Shown: in pieces, positions 45,089 to 53,868 of the stretch
Layout: the number at the start of each line of letters is the position of its first letter
Numbering within the stretch: the first letter of the stretch is position 1
Assembly (NCBI RefSeq): GCF_000621125.1
Contig: NZ_JHZC01000004.1
Coordinates: forward strand, 703,843-767,842
Direction of reading: 5' to 3'
DNA: 64,000 nt
Origin: Maribacter antarcticus DSM 21422
Lineage (GTDB): Bacteria > Bacteroidota > Bacteroidia > Flavobacteriales > Flavobacteriaceae
The notes under the pieces: model-generated
The model's input: the letters and a program-made list of their open reading frames with translations, nothing else
What the model was told of the DNA's origin: nothing
The model's database searches: none
Program-made: the position numbers and the translations under genes

Positions 45089-45576
45089 GTGACCAGTGAG
45101 ACAGAATTCATAAAATGAATACAAGAGCATCAAAGCTTGCTTATAAAGGTTGCCTCCGTATACACGAATACGACATTAGATAGAGAAGATCTTTTTCAGG
45201 AAATTGTGCATCAGTTGTGAAACTGTTTTGATTCCTTTAGCCGAGAATCAAAAATTATGACTTGGATGTACCGTGTAGGTATGAACACTGCCATTAGCTA
45301 TCTAAAACAAATCAAAAAAAACCTTCACTAGCTCCTTTATCGGAAGTTTTTGTAATACGAGCGGATAAAGAGGATAACATGTATGAAGAACCTTTGGCAC
45401 TGTTACATACCTACATTCAGAATTTAAATACGTTAGAAAAGGGACTTATGCTTCTGGTACTGGAAGGGAAAAGTTATGTCGAAATAGCAGAGATAACGGA
45501 ATTATCAGCTTCTAAGGTGGGGACTAGAATCTCCCGAATTAAAAAAAAATTAAAAGATAATATTATAAAAAACTAG
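45089..45576 (+). pseudogene. ECF-type sigma factor, degraded
   Basis: Reading from GTG 45089 gives the sigma-70 region 2 sequence (LFQEIVHQL, SKIMTWMYRVGMNTAISYL) but with TGA stops at 45116 and 45218 and a frame change in an A-run at 45314-45321, after which the second frame gives APLSEVFVIR, then LEKGLMLLVLEGKSYVEIAEITELS of region 4. The region 4 part is open from 45379 to 45576. The first TGA probably replaces Arg and the second Trp. The full gene would have encoded ~163 residues. The next gene (membrane protein) is 4 bases downstream, as in intact flavobacterial pairs. Confidence 0.9.
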
Positions 45577-45580
45577 GATT

Positions 45581-46206
45581 ATGGAACTGGAAGAACTGCA
45601 ACTCGCTTGGACCCAGATGGGCAAGGAACTAGAGACACAAAAGAAACTTACAAACAACATAATAATGGAGATGACACGTACCAAATATAAAAATAAGTTT
45701 AAAAAAATTAGTATGTACGAAAAGGCTGGGACGGTTGTATGTTTTGGGGTAGCCCTACTTATTTTAATTAATTTCAAAAAATTGGATACGTGGTATCTTC
45801 AGGCATGTGGTACACTTTGTTTAGGTTTCCTAATTATAATGCCCATATTAGTACTTTCTGCTTATAAAAAATTCAAGATTTCGATATTTTTAAGGGAACA
45901 TATAAGGATAACTTATTACGTTATACAAAGTCAAAAACTCGATTATTGTGCCTACAGCAGATGAGCATTGCACTATCATTTATACTGATGTTTTTTATTC
46001 CAACAACTACTAAAATTTTTGATGATAAAGATGTGTTCTTAATACTTTTAAAAGGAGCGCAATGGATAGGTTTTTTGATAGTCTTTGTAGCGGCGTTGTT
46101 TTTCTCTAGATGGGGCTATAAAAGTTATCAGAAGATTACGGATGCTGCGGCTTTACTTTTAGAGGATATAAAATTGGACTTTTCTATTCAGTCAATTTTT
46201 TCTTAA
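45581..46206 (+). pseudogene. Membrane protein partner of the sigma factor, frameshifted
   Basis: The first frame (45581-45964) begins MELEELQLAWTQMGKELE and contains two hydrophobic segments. Its last ~25 residues are unlike the family pattern, but reading in the next frame from about 45876 gives DFDIFKGTYKDNLLRY and LCLQQMSIALSFILMFFIPTTTK, joining to the second frame that ends at 46206. A one-base loss around 45876-45880 explains it. An intact protein would be ~207 residues with four membrane helices. It overlaps the GntR gene end by 23 bases. Confidence 0.8.
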
Positions 46207-46813
46207 TATAGTTCAAAATCAGCATCCAGTTCATTTTTAATAGGAGGGAAGCTGTGGGAACATTATCGTCAGCAATAGCGGAAATAATAGCTTCATGCTG
46301 GTTATCCGACTTATTATAGAATGAATCGTTTGACATAAATGCGCGCTCGTAAAAGAACATTCTTGTTTTTAAATCATGAAGTAATTGAAGCGCCAACTCG
46401 TTCTCAAAACCTTGGGTTAGTAATCTATGGAACTCCATATCGGCCTGTATTCTAGCAATAGCGTTTTCCGCATTTTCAAATACTTCTTGTTGTTTTTTTA
46501 AATTGATGATATCTGTCTCGTTGAACTCCCTATTTTCGATAGCCATGACTTCCAAGCTGGCCACGAGGTCGTATAAATCTTCCGCTTCCTTTACATCTAA
46601 TTCTGCAATAATAAAACCTCGGTTGGGTACTGCTTTTATAATATGTGCTTGCTGTAGTTGCGCTAAGGCTTCTCGTATAGGCGTAACGCTCAGGTTCAAG
46701 GCTCTTGACACCCCTGCTAGGTTTATGGTTTTCCCAAGGTCCAACGTACCTTTTGTCATTTCTTTTAGGAGATAGTCGCGCACTTGATCCCGCAAATTTA
46801 TTTTTTTAGCCAT
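46184..46813 (-). CDS. GntR-family transcriptional regulator (FCD type)
   Basis: The N-terminal winged helix (1 to about 70) has the helix-turn-helix block SVTPIREALAQLQQAHIIKAVPNRGF. The C-terminal ~130 residues are helical and fit the FCD ligand-binding domain, with the metal-site type residues in ADMEFHRLL and DNQHEAIISAI. The length is 209. A perfect 22-base palindrome is 12 bases upstream of its start (46825-46846) and is probably its operator. The usual target operon on the other side of that palindrome is missing; only 836 bases without genes follow. The ligand is unknown; related regulators respond to sugar acids. Confidence 0.88.
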   Translation of the reverse strand: MAKKINLRDQVRDYLLKEMTKGTLDLGKTINLAGVSRALNLSVTPIREALAQLQQAHIIKAVPNRGFIIAELDVKEAEDLYDLVASLEVMAIENREFNETDIINLKKQQEVFENAENAIARIQADMEFHRLLTQGFENELALQLLHDLKTRMFFYERAFMSNDSFYNKSDNQHEAIISAIADDNVPTASLLLKMNWMLILNYIKKKLTE

Positions 46814-46824
46814 GTGCTAAAGAT

Positions 46825-46846
46825 AGTAAATCGTATACGATTTACT
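46825..46846. promoter_or_regulatory. Perfect 22-base palindrome, probable GntR operator
   Basis: The centre is ATCGTATACGAT, and the full dyad extends five more bases on each side (AGTAA before, TTACT after). It is fully self-complementary and lies 12 bases upstream of the GntR start codon. FCD-type GntR regulators bind GTATAC-centred palindromes, so autoregulation is likely. Confidence 0.75.
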
Positions 46847-47682
46847 AAAGACTACGTATTATCTTTATAGTCACCAGAGAAAATAATCAAGAACCTCCAG
46901 TAAACGAATGAAATGCTGTAGATGTAAGTGATTTGTAGATATCATTCTGGTAGGTTTTTCCTGATGTTGGTTTTTGATTGTTGATGAATAGAATGTTGAT
47001 GTGTAGGCTAGTGAATGTGTAGGGTTAGTGAATGTGTTGCCTGATTTTGGGTAATTATACTCTTTTGCTATTCCTAACCGCAGAAAAAAAGGAATGTCTT
47101 CTGGAATCGGTTGGGGAGTATCTATTAAAAATTCTTTTAGCGTTCGTTTTTAAATGATTTATCTTAATGATTAGTTTTAGTTTGAAAGACGAGGTAGTAC
47201 GTTTTTTGGTAAAGCACAATGTATAAAAAGGGACTTTAATGCGTAATACGTACCGAGGGAATATTTAAAACATAGAAAAAATGACTCAAAATTAAATAGT
47301 TGTATATAATTTTTCATATTTATTCCGTGGAGACTACAGCTGTTTATATTGAAATATGTAGACTTTGCACATTACTTTTAAGCGCATTACTCAATAAATC
47401 AGAATAAAGCTAATGAAAGGGTAGCCCAACTTAAATCGTTTTATTGGGTATAACAAAACTTAAAAATTGGATATATGTGCCAATACCAAAGGATAATACC
47501 TCAAAATCCAAATACATAATGTATCTTTGTTACCGTTAAAAAGGGATGCAGAATATTCTCGCAATGACATTAAAGATTACCAAATAGTATAGACTCAACT
47601 ATTTATTTGTCATTATCTACAAGTCACTAGTTTACTTCGTTTTCCCTGATAACAAAGGATATTTAAAAATTTAAAATTACGA
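46847..47682. other. Long intergenic region, no gene seen
   Basis: About 836 bases between the GntR operator and the cold-shock gene. It holds a short imperfect tandem repeat (47000-47037, unit TGTGTAGG...TTAGTGAA, 16-17 bases, about 2.3 copies) and a -7-like TATCTTTG (47522-47529) without a good -33. No coding frame above noise; possibly decayed DNA. Confidence 0.55.
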
Positions 47683-48144
47683 ATGGCAAAATCGCAACAA
47701 ACATTTAACAAAACAGAAAAAGAAAAAAAGCGTTTAAAGAAGCGCGAAGAAAAGAGAAAGAAAATGCTAGCCAGAAAGGCGGATTCGAAAGAAAACGGAA
47801 CTTCCGGGATTCCCATGGCTTATGTAGATTTCAATGGAAACCTGGTGGATACCCCACCGGACCCATCTATGAAAGTAGAGATAGAAGCAGAGGACATTGT
47901 GTTGGGTATTCCTAAGAAAGAAGAAGGCGATGTAGAGGAGTTTGATCCAGTAAGAAGTGGTAAAGTATCTTTCTTTGATTCTTCGAAAGGATTTGGTTTT
48001 ATTATCGATTCAGAAAATAATGAAAAATATTTCGTCCACGTAAGCGGACTTATTGACGAGATTTTTGAAAATGACAAAGTTTCTTACGAGTTGGAAAGAG
48101 GCATGAAGGGGATGAATGCTGTTCGTGTTAAGAAAATTGCTTAG
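47683..48144 (+). CDS. Cold-shock domain protein with basic N-terminal extension
   Basis: Nucleic-acid-binding protein. The cold shock domain (about 88-150) has SGKVSFFDSSKGFGFIID with the RNP1-type KGFGFI, and YFVHVSGL as RNP2, then an ERGMKGMNAVRVKKI end. The N-terminal ~35 residues are extremely Lys/Arg/Glu-rich. Length 153. This extended CSD form is common in flavobacteria and usually lies in RNA-helicase contexts; here it stands before a transporter gene by 28 bases. Confidence 0.92.
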   Translation: MAKSQQTFNKTEKEKKRLKKREEKRKKMLARKADSKENGTSGIPMAYVDFNGNLVDTPPDPSMKVEIEAEDIVLGIPKKEEGDVEEFDPVRSGKVSFFDSSKGFGFIIDSENNEKYFVHVSGLIDEIFENDKVSYELERGMKGMNAVRVKKIA

Positions 48145-48172
48145 CTGTTATTAGTTAACACCACATAGTATT

Positions 48173-49111
48173 ATGGCCAAACGAAATACCCTTCTTATCG
48201 TATTGGCCTTTTTTGCGATTTATGTTATATGGGGAGCCACCTATTTATTGAATAAAATAGCGGTTAGCGAGTTGCCAGCTTTTATGCTGGCAGGTACGCG
48301 ATTTGTTGTTGCTGGTTTATTAATATTCTTAATCTCGAAACTGTCCGGACGGTCCTTAAAGATTACTAAAAAGCAGTTTATAAACACTGTTATTGCCGGT
48401 TTTCTGTTCCTTACATTCGGAAACGGAGTAGTGGTCTGGGCACTCAAGTATGTAGATAGCGGATTTGCAGCATTAGAAATCTCCGCACAGCCTTTAGTGG
48501 TGCTACTGCTAATGCTTATTCTTCAAGGTAAGAAAATTCAGCCAATGTCTTTTGTTGGCGTTGGTTTGGGCGTTATCGGCATTTACTTGCTGGTTAGTCA
48601 ACAACAGATTATCAACCAAGAAGGGGCAGTGTTTGGCATGGTGCTTATTTTTGTTTGTATGCTAAGTTGGGCCTATGGAAGTTTGTTCGTAGGTAAGGCA
48701 GATTTACCAGCCAATTACTTCGTAAATACGGGTTACCAAATGGTAACAGGTGGTATACTACTTTTTATAATTAGTCTGGTTTTAGGAGAACAGTGGATTT
48801 CTCCTTTAGAGTGGAGCACACCAGTGCAATGGTCCATGTTTCTGTTAGTCATTTTTGGTAGTATTGTAGCCTTCACCTCCTTTAATTATTTATTGCGCGT
48901 CGTTTCGCCAGAGAAAGTAGCAACCTCATCCTATGTAAATCCTATAATTGCGATGCTATTGGGCTGGTATTTTCTGGAAGAACAGGTTACAACACAGTCG
49001 GCCATAGCAGCTGTGGTATTACTTACAGGAGTTTATTTTATTAACACGAAAAAGAAACTAACTTTGTTTTCTAGATTTACGTCATCAAGAACTAAATCAA
49101 AACTTCAGTAA
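48173..49111 (+). CDS. EamA-family (DMT) transporter
   Basis: Ten-helix inner-membrane exporter of the drug/metabolite transporter superfamily. Two EamA repeats are visible, the first starting in AIYVIWGATYLLNKIAV and the second in MLSWAYGSLFVGKADLPANY. Length 312. The substrate is unknown. Its 3' end overlaps the convergent pseudouridine synthase gene by 20 bases. Confidence 0.9.
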   Translation: MAKRNTLLIVLAFFAIYVIWGATYLLNKIAVSELPAFMLAGTRFVVAGLLIFLISKLSGRSLKITKKQFINTVIAGFLFLTFGNGVVVWALKYVDSGFAALEISAQPLVVLLLMLILQGKKIQPMSFVGVGLGVIGIYLLVSQQQIINQEGAVFGMVLIFVCMLSWAYGSLFVGKADLPANYFVNTGYQMVTGGILLFIISLVLGEQWISPLEWSTPVQWSMFLLVIFGSIVAFTSFNYLLRVVSPEKVATSSYVNPIIAMLLGWYFLEEQVTTQSAIAAVVLLTGVYFINTKKKLTLFSRFTSSRTKSKLQ

Positions 49112-49676
49112 CAGGCAACACAGCTCCTTCGGACATATCTTCTAGCGTAATTGTGTTCACACGAATGCGAATCAATCTTACAGTTGGAAAACCCACCGCT
49201 GCTGTCATTTTACGTATCTGTCTGAACTTGCCTTCCGTCAGAATAATATTTATCCAGGAAGTGGGTCTATGAGCTCCTATGCGTAGTTTTTGGTTTGGAG
49301 GGGGTAAGAACGCAGGTGTATCAACTTTTTTCACCAAACACGGCTTTGTGTTATACGTGCTGCCAAATACGCCTATGGAAACACCTTGTTGCAATTGTAG
49401 AACCCTTTCCTGCGTTATAGTGCCGTCTAGTTGAGCAATATATTCCTTTTCTATTCCGCTACCGTTAATTCTATTGCTAAGCTCGCCATCTGTAGTCAAT
49501 AATAACAATCCTTCCGATTTTTCATCTAAGCGACCTACAGGCATAATACCATTTGGAAAGTCGAAGAACTCTGATAAGAAACGCTTTTTCCGTAATTGGC
49601 GCTCTTCCCCGGACGTAAATTGACTTAATACTCCAAAGGGTTTGTAAATTTTATAATGGTAATGCTTTTTTTTCAT
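49092..49676 (-). CDS. RluE/RsuA-type pseudouridine synthase
   Basis: Isomerises uridine in rRNA. The catalytic motif GRLDEKSEGLLLLTTDG carries the invariant Asp, preceded by YKPFGVLSQF and followed by KEYIAQLDG and the GKFRQIRKMTAAVGFPTVRLIRIRV block (two parts). Length 194, no S4 domain, which suits RluE (23S U2457) more than RluB/RsuA. The target site is inferred from size only. Confidence 0.88.
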   Translation of the reverse strand: MKKKHYHYKIYKPFGVLSQFTSGEERQLRKKRFLSEFFDFPNGIMPVGRLDEKSEGLLLLTTDGELSNRINGSGIEKEYIAQLDGTITQERVLQLQQGVSIGVFGSTYNTKPCLVKKVDTPAFLPPPNQKLRIGAHRPTSWINIILTEGKFRQIRKMTAAVGFPTVRLIRIRVNTITLEDMSEGAVLPVTEVLI

Positions 49677-49914
49677 CGCTTGCCTTGTAAAGGTAGTGAA
49701 GCATATTGGTTGTTACTTTCACTCATGCATTTCACGTGGAAGATAAAAAAGGGAGGTTTTAGTGCACCTAAAGTACTTTGATTAGTCGTTAATTGAGATT
49801 AATCAGTGTTCGTTTCACTATTACAATAAAGTAAATAGACGCATCGCGAGTACCAAAAGTAATCTAGTTCCGTTGGGATAAGCTAAAACTGAAGATATAA
49901 TTTCATTCAAATCA

Positions 49915-51846
49915 ATGTTTATTCTCGCCTTAATGTGTCCTTTTATACATGTTGCACAAGTGGAGGTGAAATGGAACATGGAAGTACCTACAGAAATTCT
50001 ATGGCAGGAGGTTACCGCGTTGGGAAACCTTATCGTAAGCTCTAGAGAAGGGCTGATTGGGATAGATGCGGAAACTGGTGAGATTTCTTGGAGCAAACGC
50101 GCTCATGGCAATTTGGATAGAGCGGCATTTGAATAACTTACTAATAGCCCATTCTTTGCAGTTACCACCAACAATACCTTACACCTTATAGACCAGTTCA
50201 GTGGTAAGGAAGTTTTCAATTCTGCACATGCCGGACAAAAAAAAATCGCAAGCTACTACCTATTGTATAACTCCGATGCAATTCTTGTTGCTGGCACAGA
50301 CTGGGATAAGGAACCGTTACTAGTTTCAGTTAACATGTCTGATGGCAACTTGTCTTGGTCTATGAACGAAAAATTTGGAAGTATCATTACTGTAAATGAA
50401 CTTGATAACCAAGAACTACTTTTAGTAACACTGTTCAACAACTACAAGCTAAATGCTGATTCTGGGGCTATTATTTGGAAGAATACGAATTCCAAGGAAA
50501 ATGCCCAACTAGATAACCTAAGTGGGTTGGGTGCCTTAATAAAAGTTGCTGCGGAGAATGTAGCGCAAGAAATGGATTTTAAACTTAACTACTATCAACC
50601 ACAAGAAGGGGATGTGTTTTATTTGGGAACGCAAAGGGAGGTACAAACAGGAGTGACTACAACGACTGGAACACCAAAAATAAAATACACAAGCCAGTAT
50701 AATGCTTACCATACTAATGATGGTAGTTTAATTTGGAACACCCCACTAGAAGTTAAAGGTGCCTTGAGCCACGTTAGTTTTTTGGATAATGGACTACTTG
50801 TTTTACCCGACGACGGTAACCGTACTAAAATAAACGTATTTGATTACCAAACAAAAGAAGGCCTTTGGGGAAAGAAAGGTCGTGGTATTAAAATTAAAGG
50901 AGGAATATATGATTACTTGGATTGCGGCGATGGTATTCTGTTAGTTTCAAGAACAGATAATAATGATTTTTTGAATTTCCTAGACCCTAGTATAGGGGAT
51001 ATAACCTTTGAGAATCCTGTAAAGGTAGAAGGGACGGTAGTAGGTATAGTGCCACTTTATAATTCTATCTTGTATATTACGACAACATCAATGAATATTT
51101 TAGACCATAATACGGGTACGTTAAAGTGGGAAAATAGTATTCAAACTAGTCCAAGCCTTACTACTGAACATAATGGTAAAATATTCGCCTATGACTATAA
51201 TTCTGGTTTGGTAAAAGTGGTAGATATAGCCACTGGGATACTTAGTGAGTTATCGAATGAAAATTTGGAATTTGACGGTAGAGAAATCCCGAAACAGCTA
51301 GAAATCCTTGAAGATGGTATTTTTTTGTATTCAGATCAGAATGTTGCTAAATACAACTTTATTGGACGGCTAAGTTTTCAGAAATACTATGTGGCTCCAA
51401 AAGAAGTAGGTTGGAAACGTGCCTTATTGTATGCAGCCTCGGTTAGGGCAGCGTATATCGGAGCAGTATCTTACTATGTTTCAGGAAGTATAGCTTCAGC
51501 AGAAGGAGATATACGCCAAAAAGACGCAGTTGCAGGCGAAATTACGTCTCAAATTGGTACTGCATATGGTGAACTAGGGAATGCAGCTTCTAGCTATGCT
51601 ATGGAAGGTTTTAAGCGCGCAAATGCGAGACGTAAAGCCACAACTGAAGGAAGAAATTTTATGTTTATTATGTCAAAAAAAGAAAAGAATGTGGTTCTAT
51701 TAAAAGTAAGTAAACATACAGGTGAAGTTGAGGGTGAAATAAACCTTGGAAAGGACCGTGAACCTATGTACGCCGTTGACGACATAACGGGCCAAGTATA
51801 TTATCAAACATCAAAAACAGGGCTTATTTCTTATTTTGTGAATTAG
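49915..51846 (+). pseudogene. PQQ-like beta-propeller protein with one in-frame stop
   Basis: The frame opens at 49915 with a short signal-like segment, then repeats of the PQQ propeller type (ILWQEVTALGNLIVSSREGLIGIDAETGEISW in pieces). TAA at 50134-50136 stops it after LDRAAFE. The same frame continues without shift to 51846 through many Trp-docking repeats (DGSLIWNTPLEVKG, NTGTLKWENSIQT, HTGEVEGEINLG). Only this single stop interrupts ~644 codons, which would give a secreted propeller protein. A second product could start at 50263. The stop may have been a Gln codon (CAA). Confidence 0.8.
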
Positions 51847-51973
51847 TGTCTGTTTAATAAACCTTGAAAAGGAGCGTGAGCCTATTTACGCCGTTGCCGA
51901 TGTCACTGGCCAAATATATTATCAAACATTAAAAACAGGGTGTGCCTCTTATTTTTTGAATTAGTGTTGGTTT
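51738..51973 (+). repeat. 118-bp tandem duplication (two copies)
   Basis: Copy 1 is 51738-51855 (end of the propeller gene including its stop) and copy 2 is 51856-51973. They align without gaps, with 19 mismatches by my count (about 84% identity). Copy 2 repeats the last coding codons and the TAG stop. This suggests either an old duplication or the 3' end of a second propeller gene whose body was deleted. Confidence 0.88.
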
Positions 51974-52020
51974 AATATACAACAGAGTTAGCAAATGTTG
52001 TGACAATCAAACTAAATAAT

Positions 52021-52740
52021 ATGAGAAGCAAACTATTTTATGTGTTGTTATTAGGTGTGTTCATTTTCCTAAAACGTGCATACACAGGAAGATTTTAGTA
52101 TTCCACCCGCGGTTAAAACAATTGATTAAGTAAATCGGGAGCTTACTTTTTCTAAAGTATCGGTGAATGGCCAGAACACTACATATTTAGTAGTAAAAAA
52201 GGAGAAACAGTTAACATCAAGACTCGAATCACATCCAAGCATAAAGGGGATTATTACCTTGGCTATATTGAACGAATATATTAGGGAATCAATGGATACG
52301 CCTCCATTTGTTGCAAAATTTTTAGCGGCTATAGATTCACTAAAAAATCTAAGCATACGTTTCAGGTTCCTATAACAGAAGGTATTTATTATATTACAAT
52401 GGGAGGAAGCTTAGCGTACTCCTGTAAAAATACAATCGACAGACCTAGGTGTGATTCTAATCATGCATTCGCTGTTTTAAAAGTAGGGAACTCTGACCCG
52501 GAACGGAAAATTAAGGTTGAAAAAGTAAAAAGAGAGGGGAATATATTCTTAAAAAATACAGTAGTCAAATCGGGCCCCTTTGGCTATTTAAACAAAATAG
52601 AATGGTTTTTTGAAGGTCAAAAACTAGCGTATGATGATCAAGAAGAAATACCTATAACCGAATTTGGAACCTATAGGGCACTCATGGTGTTGCTAAAAGC
52701 AATATCCAAACGAAAGGCTGGGGTCAACAGAAACCTTTAG
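52021..52740 (+). pseudogene. Unknown secreted protein, degraded
   Basis: MRSKLFYVLLLGVFIF looks like a signal peptide. After a shift near 52076 the next frame reads HTQEDFSIPPAVKTID then TAA (52127-52129), then VNRELTFSKVSVNGQNTTYLVV continuing to 52375. Around the A-run at 52339-52345 the frame returns to the first one: HTFQVPITEGIYYITMGGSLAY and GKLAYDDQEEIPITEFGTYRALM-like text to the stop at 52740. Each piece is long and coherent. An intact product would be ~240 residues. I do not recognise the family. Confidence 0.75.
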
Positions 52741-52849
52741 TTATTACTAGAGATATAGAAAGATGGAGAATAAATAGAAGGGTTGAAATCCAAATTTTAG
52801 CCAGATAATACTAGTTGCTACTTTATGATTATCCGAATTATAATTTATT

Positions 52850-52881
52850 AATAGCCGTCTAAAACGATTTAGACGGCTATT
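52850..52881. terminator. Perfect hairpin terminator
   Basis: AATAGCCGTCTAAA (52850-52863) pairs with TTTAGACGGCTATT (52868-52881) around the loop ACGA, 14 bp without mismatch. Located between the convergent unknown pseudogene and DUF4494 gene. Confidence 0.8.
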
Positions 52882-52920
52882 TAGTTTAAGAATGTTTAAT
52901 TCTATTCACAAACCATTTTG

Positions 52921-53481
52921 TTACTCAGCTTCTACAGAAAGAACATCTGTGAGCTCCAAGTCTTCGTCCATGTCATTAGAAACCGGCACAGAATCCTTTA
53001 GGGCTGTAAATTTCTGCACGCGTTCCATTTCGTCTTCATCACCAGAAAAATAAGGAAATACGTCCATAATAGGAGATTCTGAGATGGCAGGTATGGTATA
53101 TTCTCCTAGCGTATCTTTCATTATACCATTTGTATTATCGTAGGCTTCCTTTACATCATTGGCCTGTACCAATAAATATAAATTTGTTTTACGCTCCTTA
53201 CCACTTTCCTCATCAAAGGCGATTAAGGATACTCTAGATTTAAACCATCTGTCAGAATTTTCGAAGGGATGTATTTCAGCGTAATTGGCTACTTTAATAT
53301 TTGTAATTTTAATTTCATCACTATCGCTTAAATAAGCAGACATCTCTTGGGTAATTCTACTTTCGGCCTCGGTATAGGAAATGGCATCTACTAAAAAAGG
53401 TTCCGTCTTTACCTTTGCCACGCCTGACGCTTCATCAATTTTTCTATATTTCACCTTACATTCATACCACGTTGCACTCAT
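52921..53481 (-). CDS. DUF4494 family protein
   Basis: A 186-residue cytoplasmic protein of the Bacteroidota DUF4494 family, with the family blocks TWYECKVKYRKIDE, YTEAESRITQEMSAYL, FEIHPFENSDRWFKSRVSLIAFDEES-like text and a C-terminal acidic stretch. No signal peptide or catalytic motif is seen. Function unknown. Confidence 0.82.
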   Translation of the reverse strand: MSATWYECKVKYRKIDEASGVAKVKTEPFLVDAISYTEAESRITQEMSAYLSDSDEIKITNIKVANYAEIHPFENSDRWFKSRVSLIAFDEESGKERKTNLYLLVQANDVKEAYDNTNGIMKDTLGEYTIPAISESPIMDVFPYFSGDEDEMERVQKFTALKDSVPVSNDMDEDLELTDVLSVEAE

Positions 53482-53820
53482 AACTATCTATTTTTAAGAA
53501 ACCAAATATAAGGGTTGATGATAGGGTAAAAAGTCAAACATGAGAATAGATATTCACAATTTTACGACGCTATTTATATTTCTTTTAGCATGAGGGAGTT
53601 AGTCTTTTTGTTGGAGTTTATTTATATTTTAGTCGATTCCATTTATAATACATAAGAAGATGTTATATGACCTAAAGATAGGAGGGAAGCCTTTAGCTTT
53701 ATAGTTACCTTGAAGGGATTAACAAGCCATTTATACTGAGCCATGAAATAAGATAAAACAGTACTATTTAAAATTAACACGTAAATTTTTACTATTTTAA
53801 AGATTTGGATATATCTTTAA
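53482..53820. other. Intergenic region, no gene seen
   Basis: About 340 bases between divergent genes. No clear TAnnTTTG box is seen within 40 bases of the serine dehydratase start; otherwise nothing supportable. Confidence 0.5.
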
Positions 53821-53868
53821 ATGAAGCTATACCGGCTAATTTTTAATCATAAATCTGTAATGCTTAAG

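Noticed and set aside
33299..45576. TGA read as Trp (alternative genetic code) or as selenocysteine
   Set aside because: TGA stands where Trp is expected in pirin and the sigma factor, but TAA, TAG and frameshifts also occur in the same genes, and normal genes in the window end in TGA. No selenocysteine machinery or hairpins are seen.
45379..45576. A small intact sigma-factor region 4 protein
   Set aside because: The preceding sequence holds region 2 in the same gene, with stops and a frameshift, so this is the end of a broken gene.
47000..47037. Short tandem repeat in the intergenic region as a CRISPR array
   Set aside because: Units are 16-17 bases and contiguous, without spacers. No cas gene is seen.
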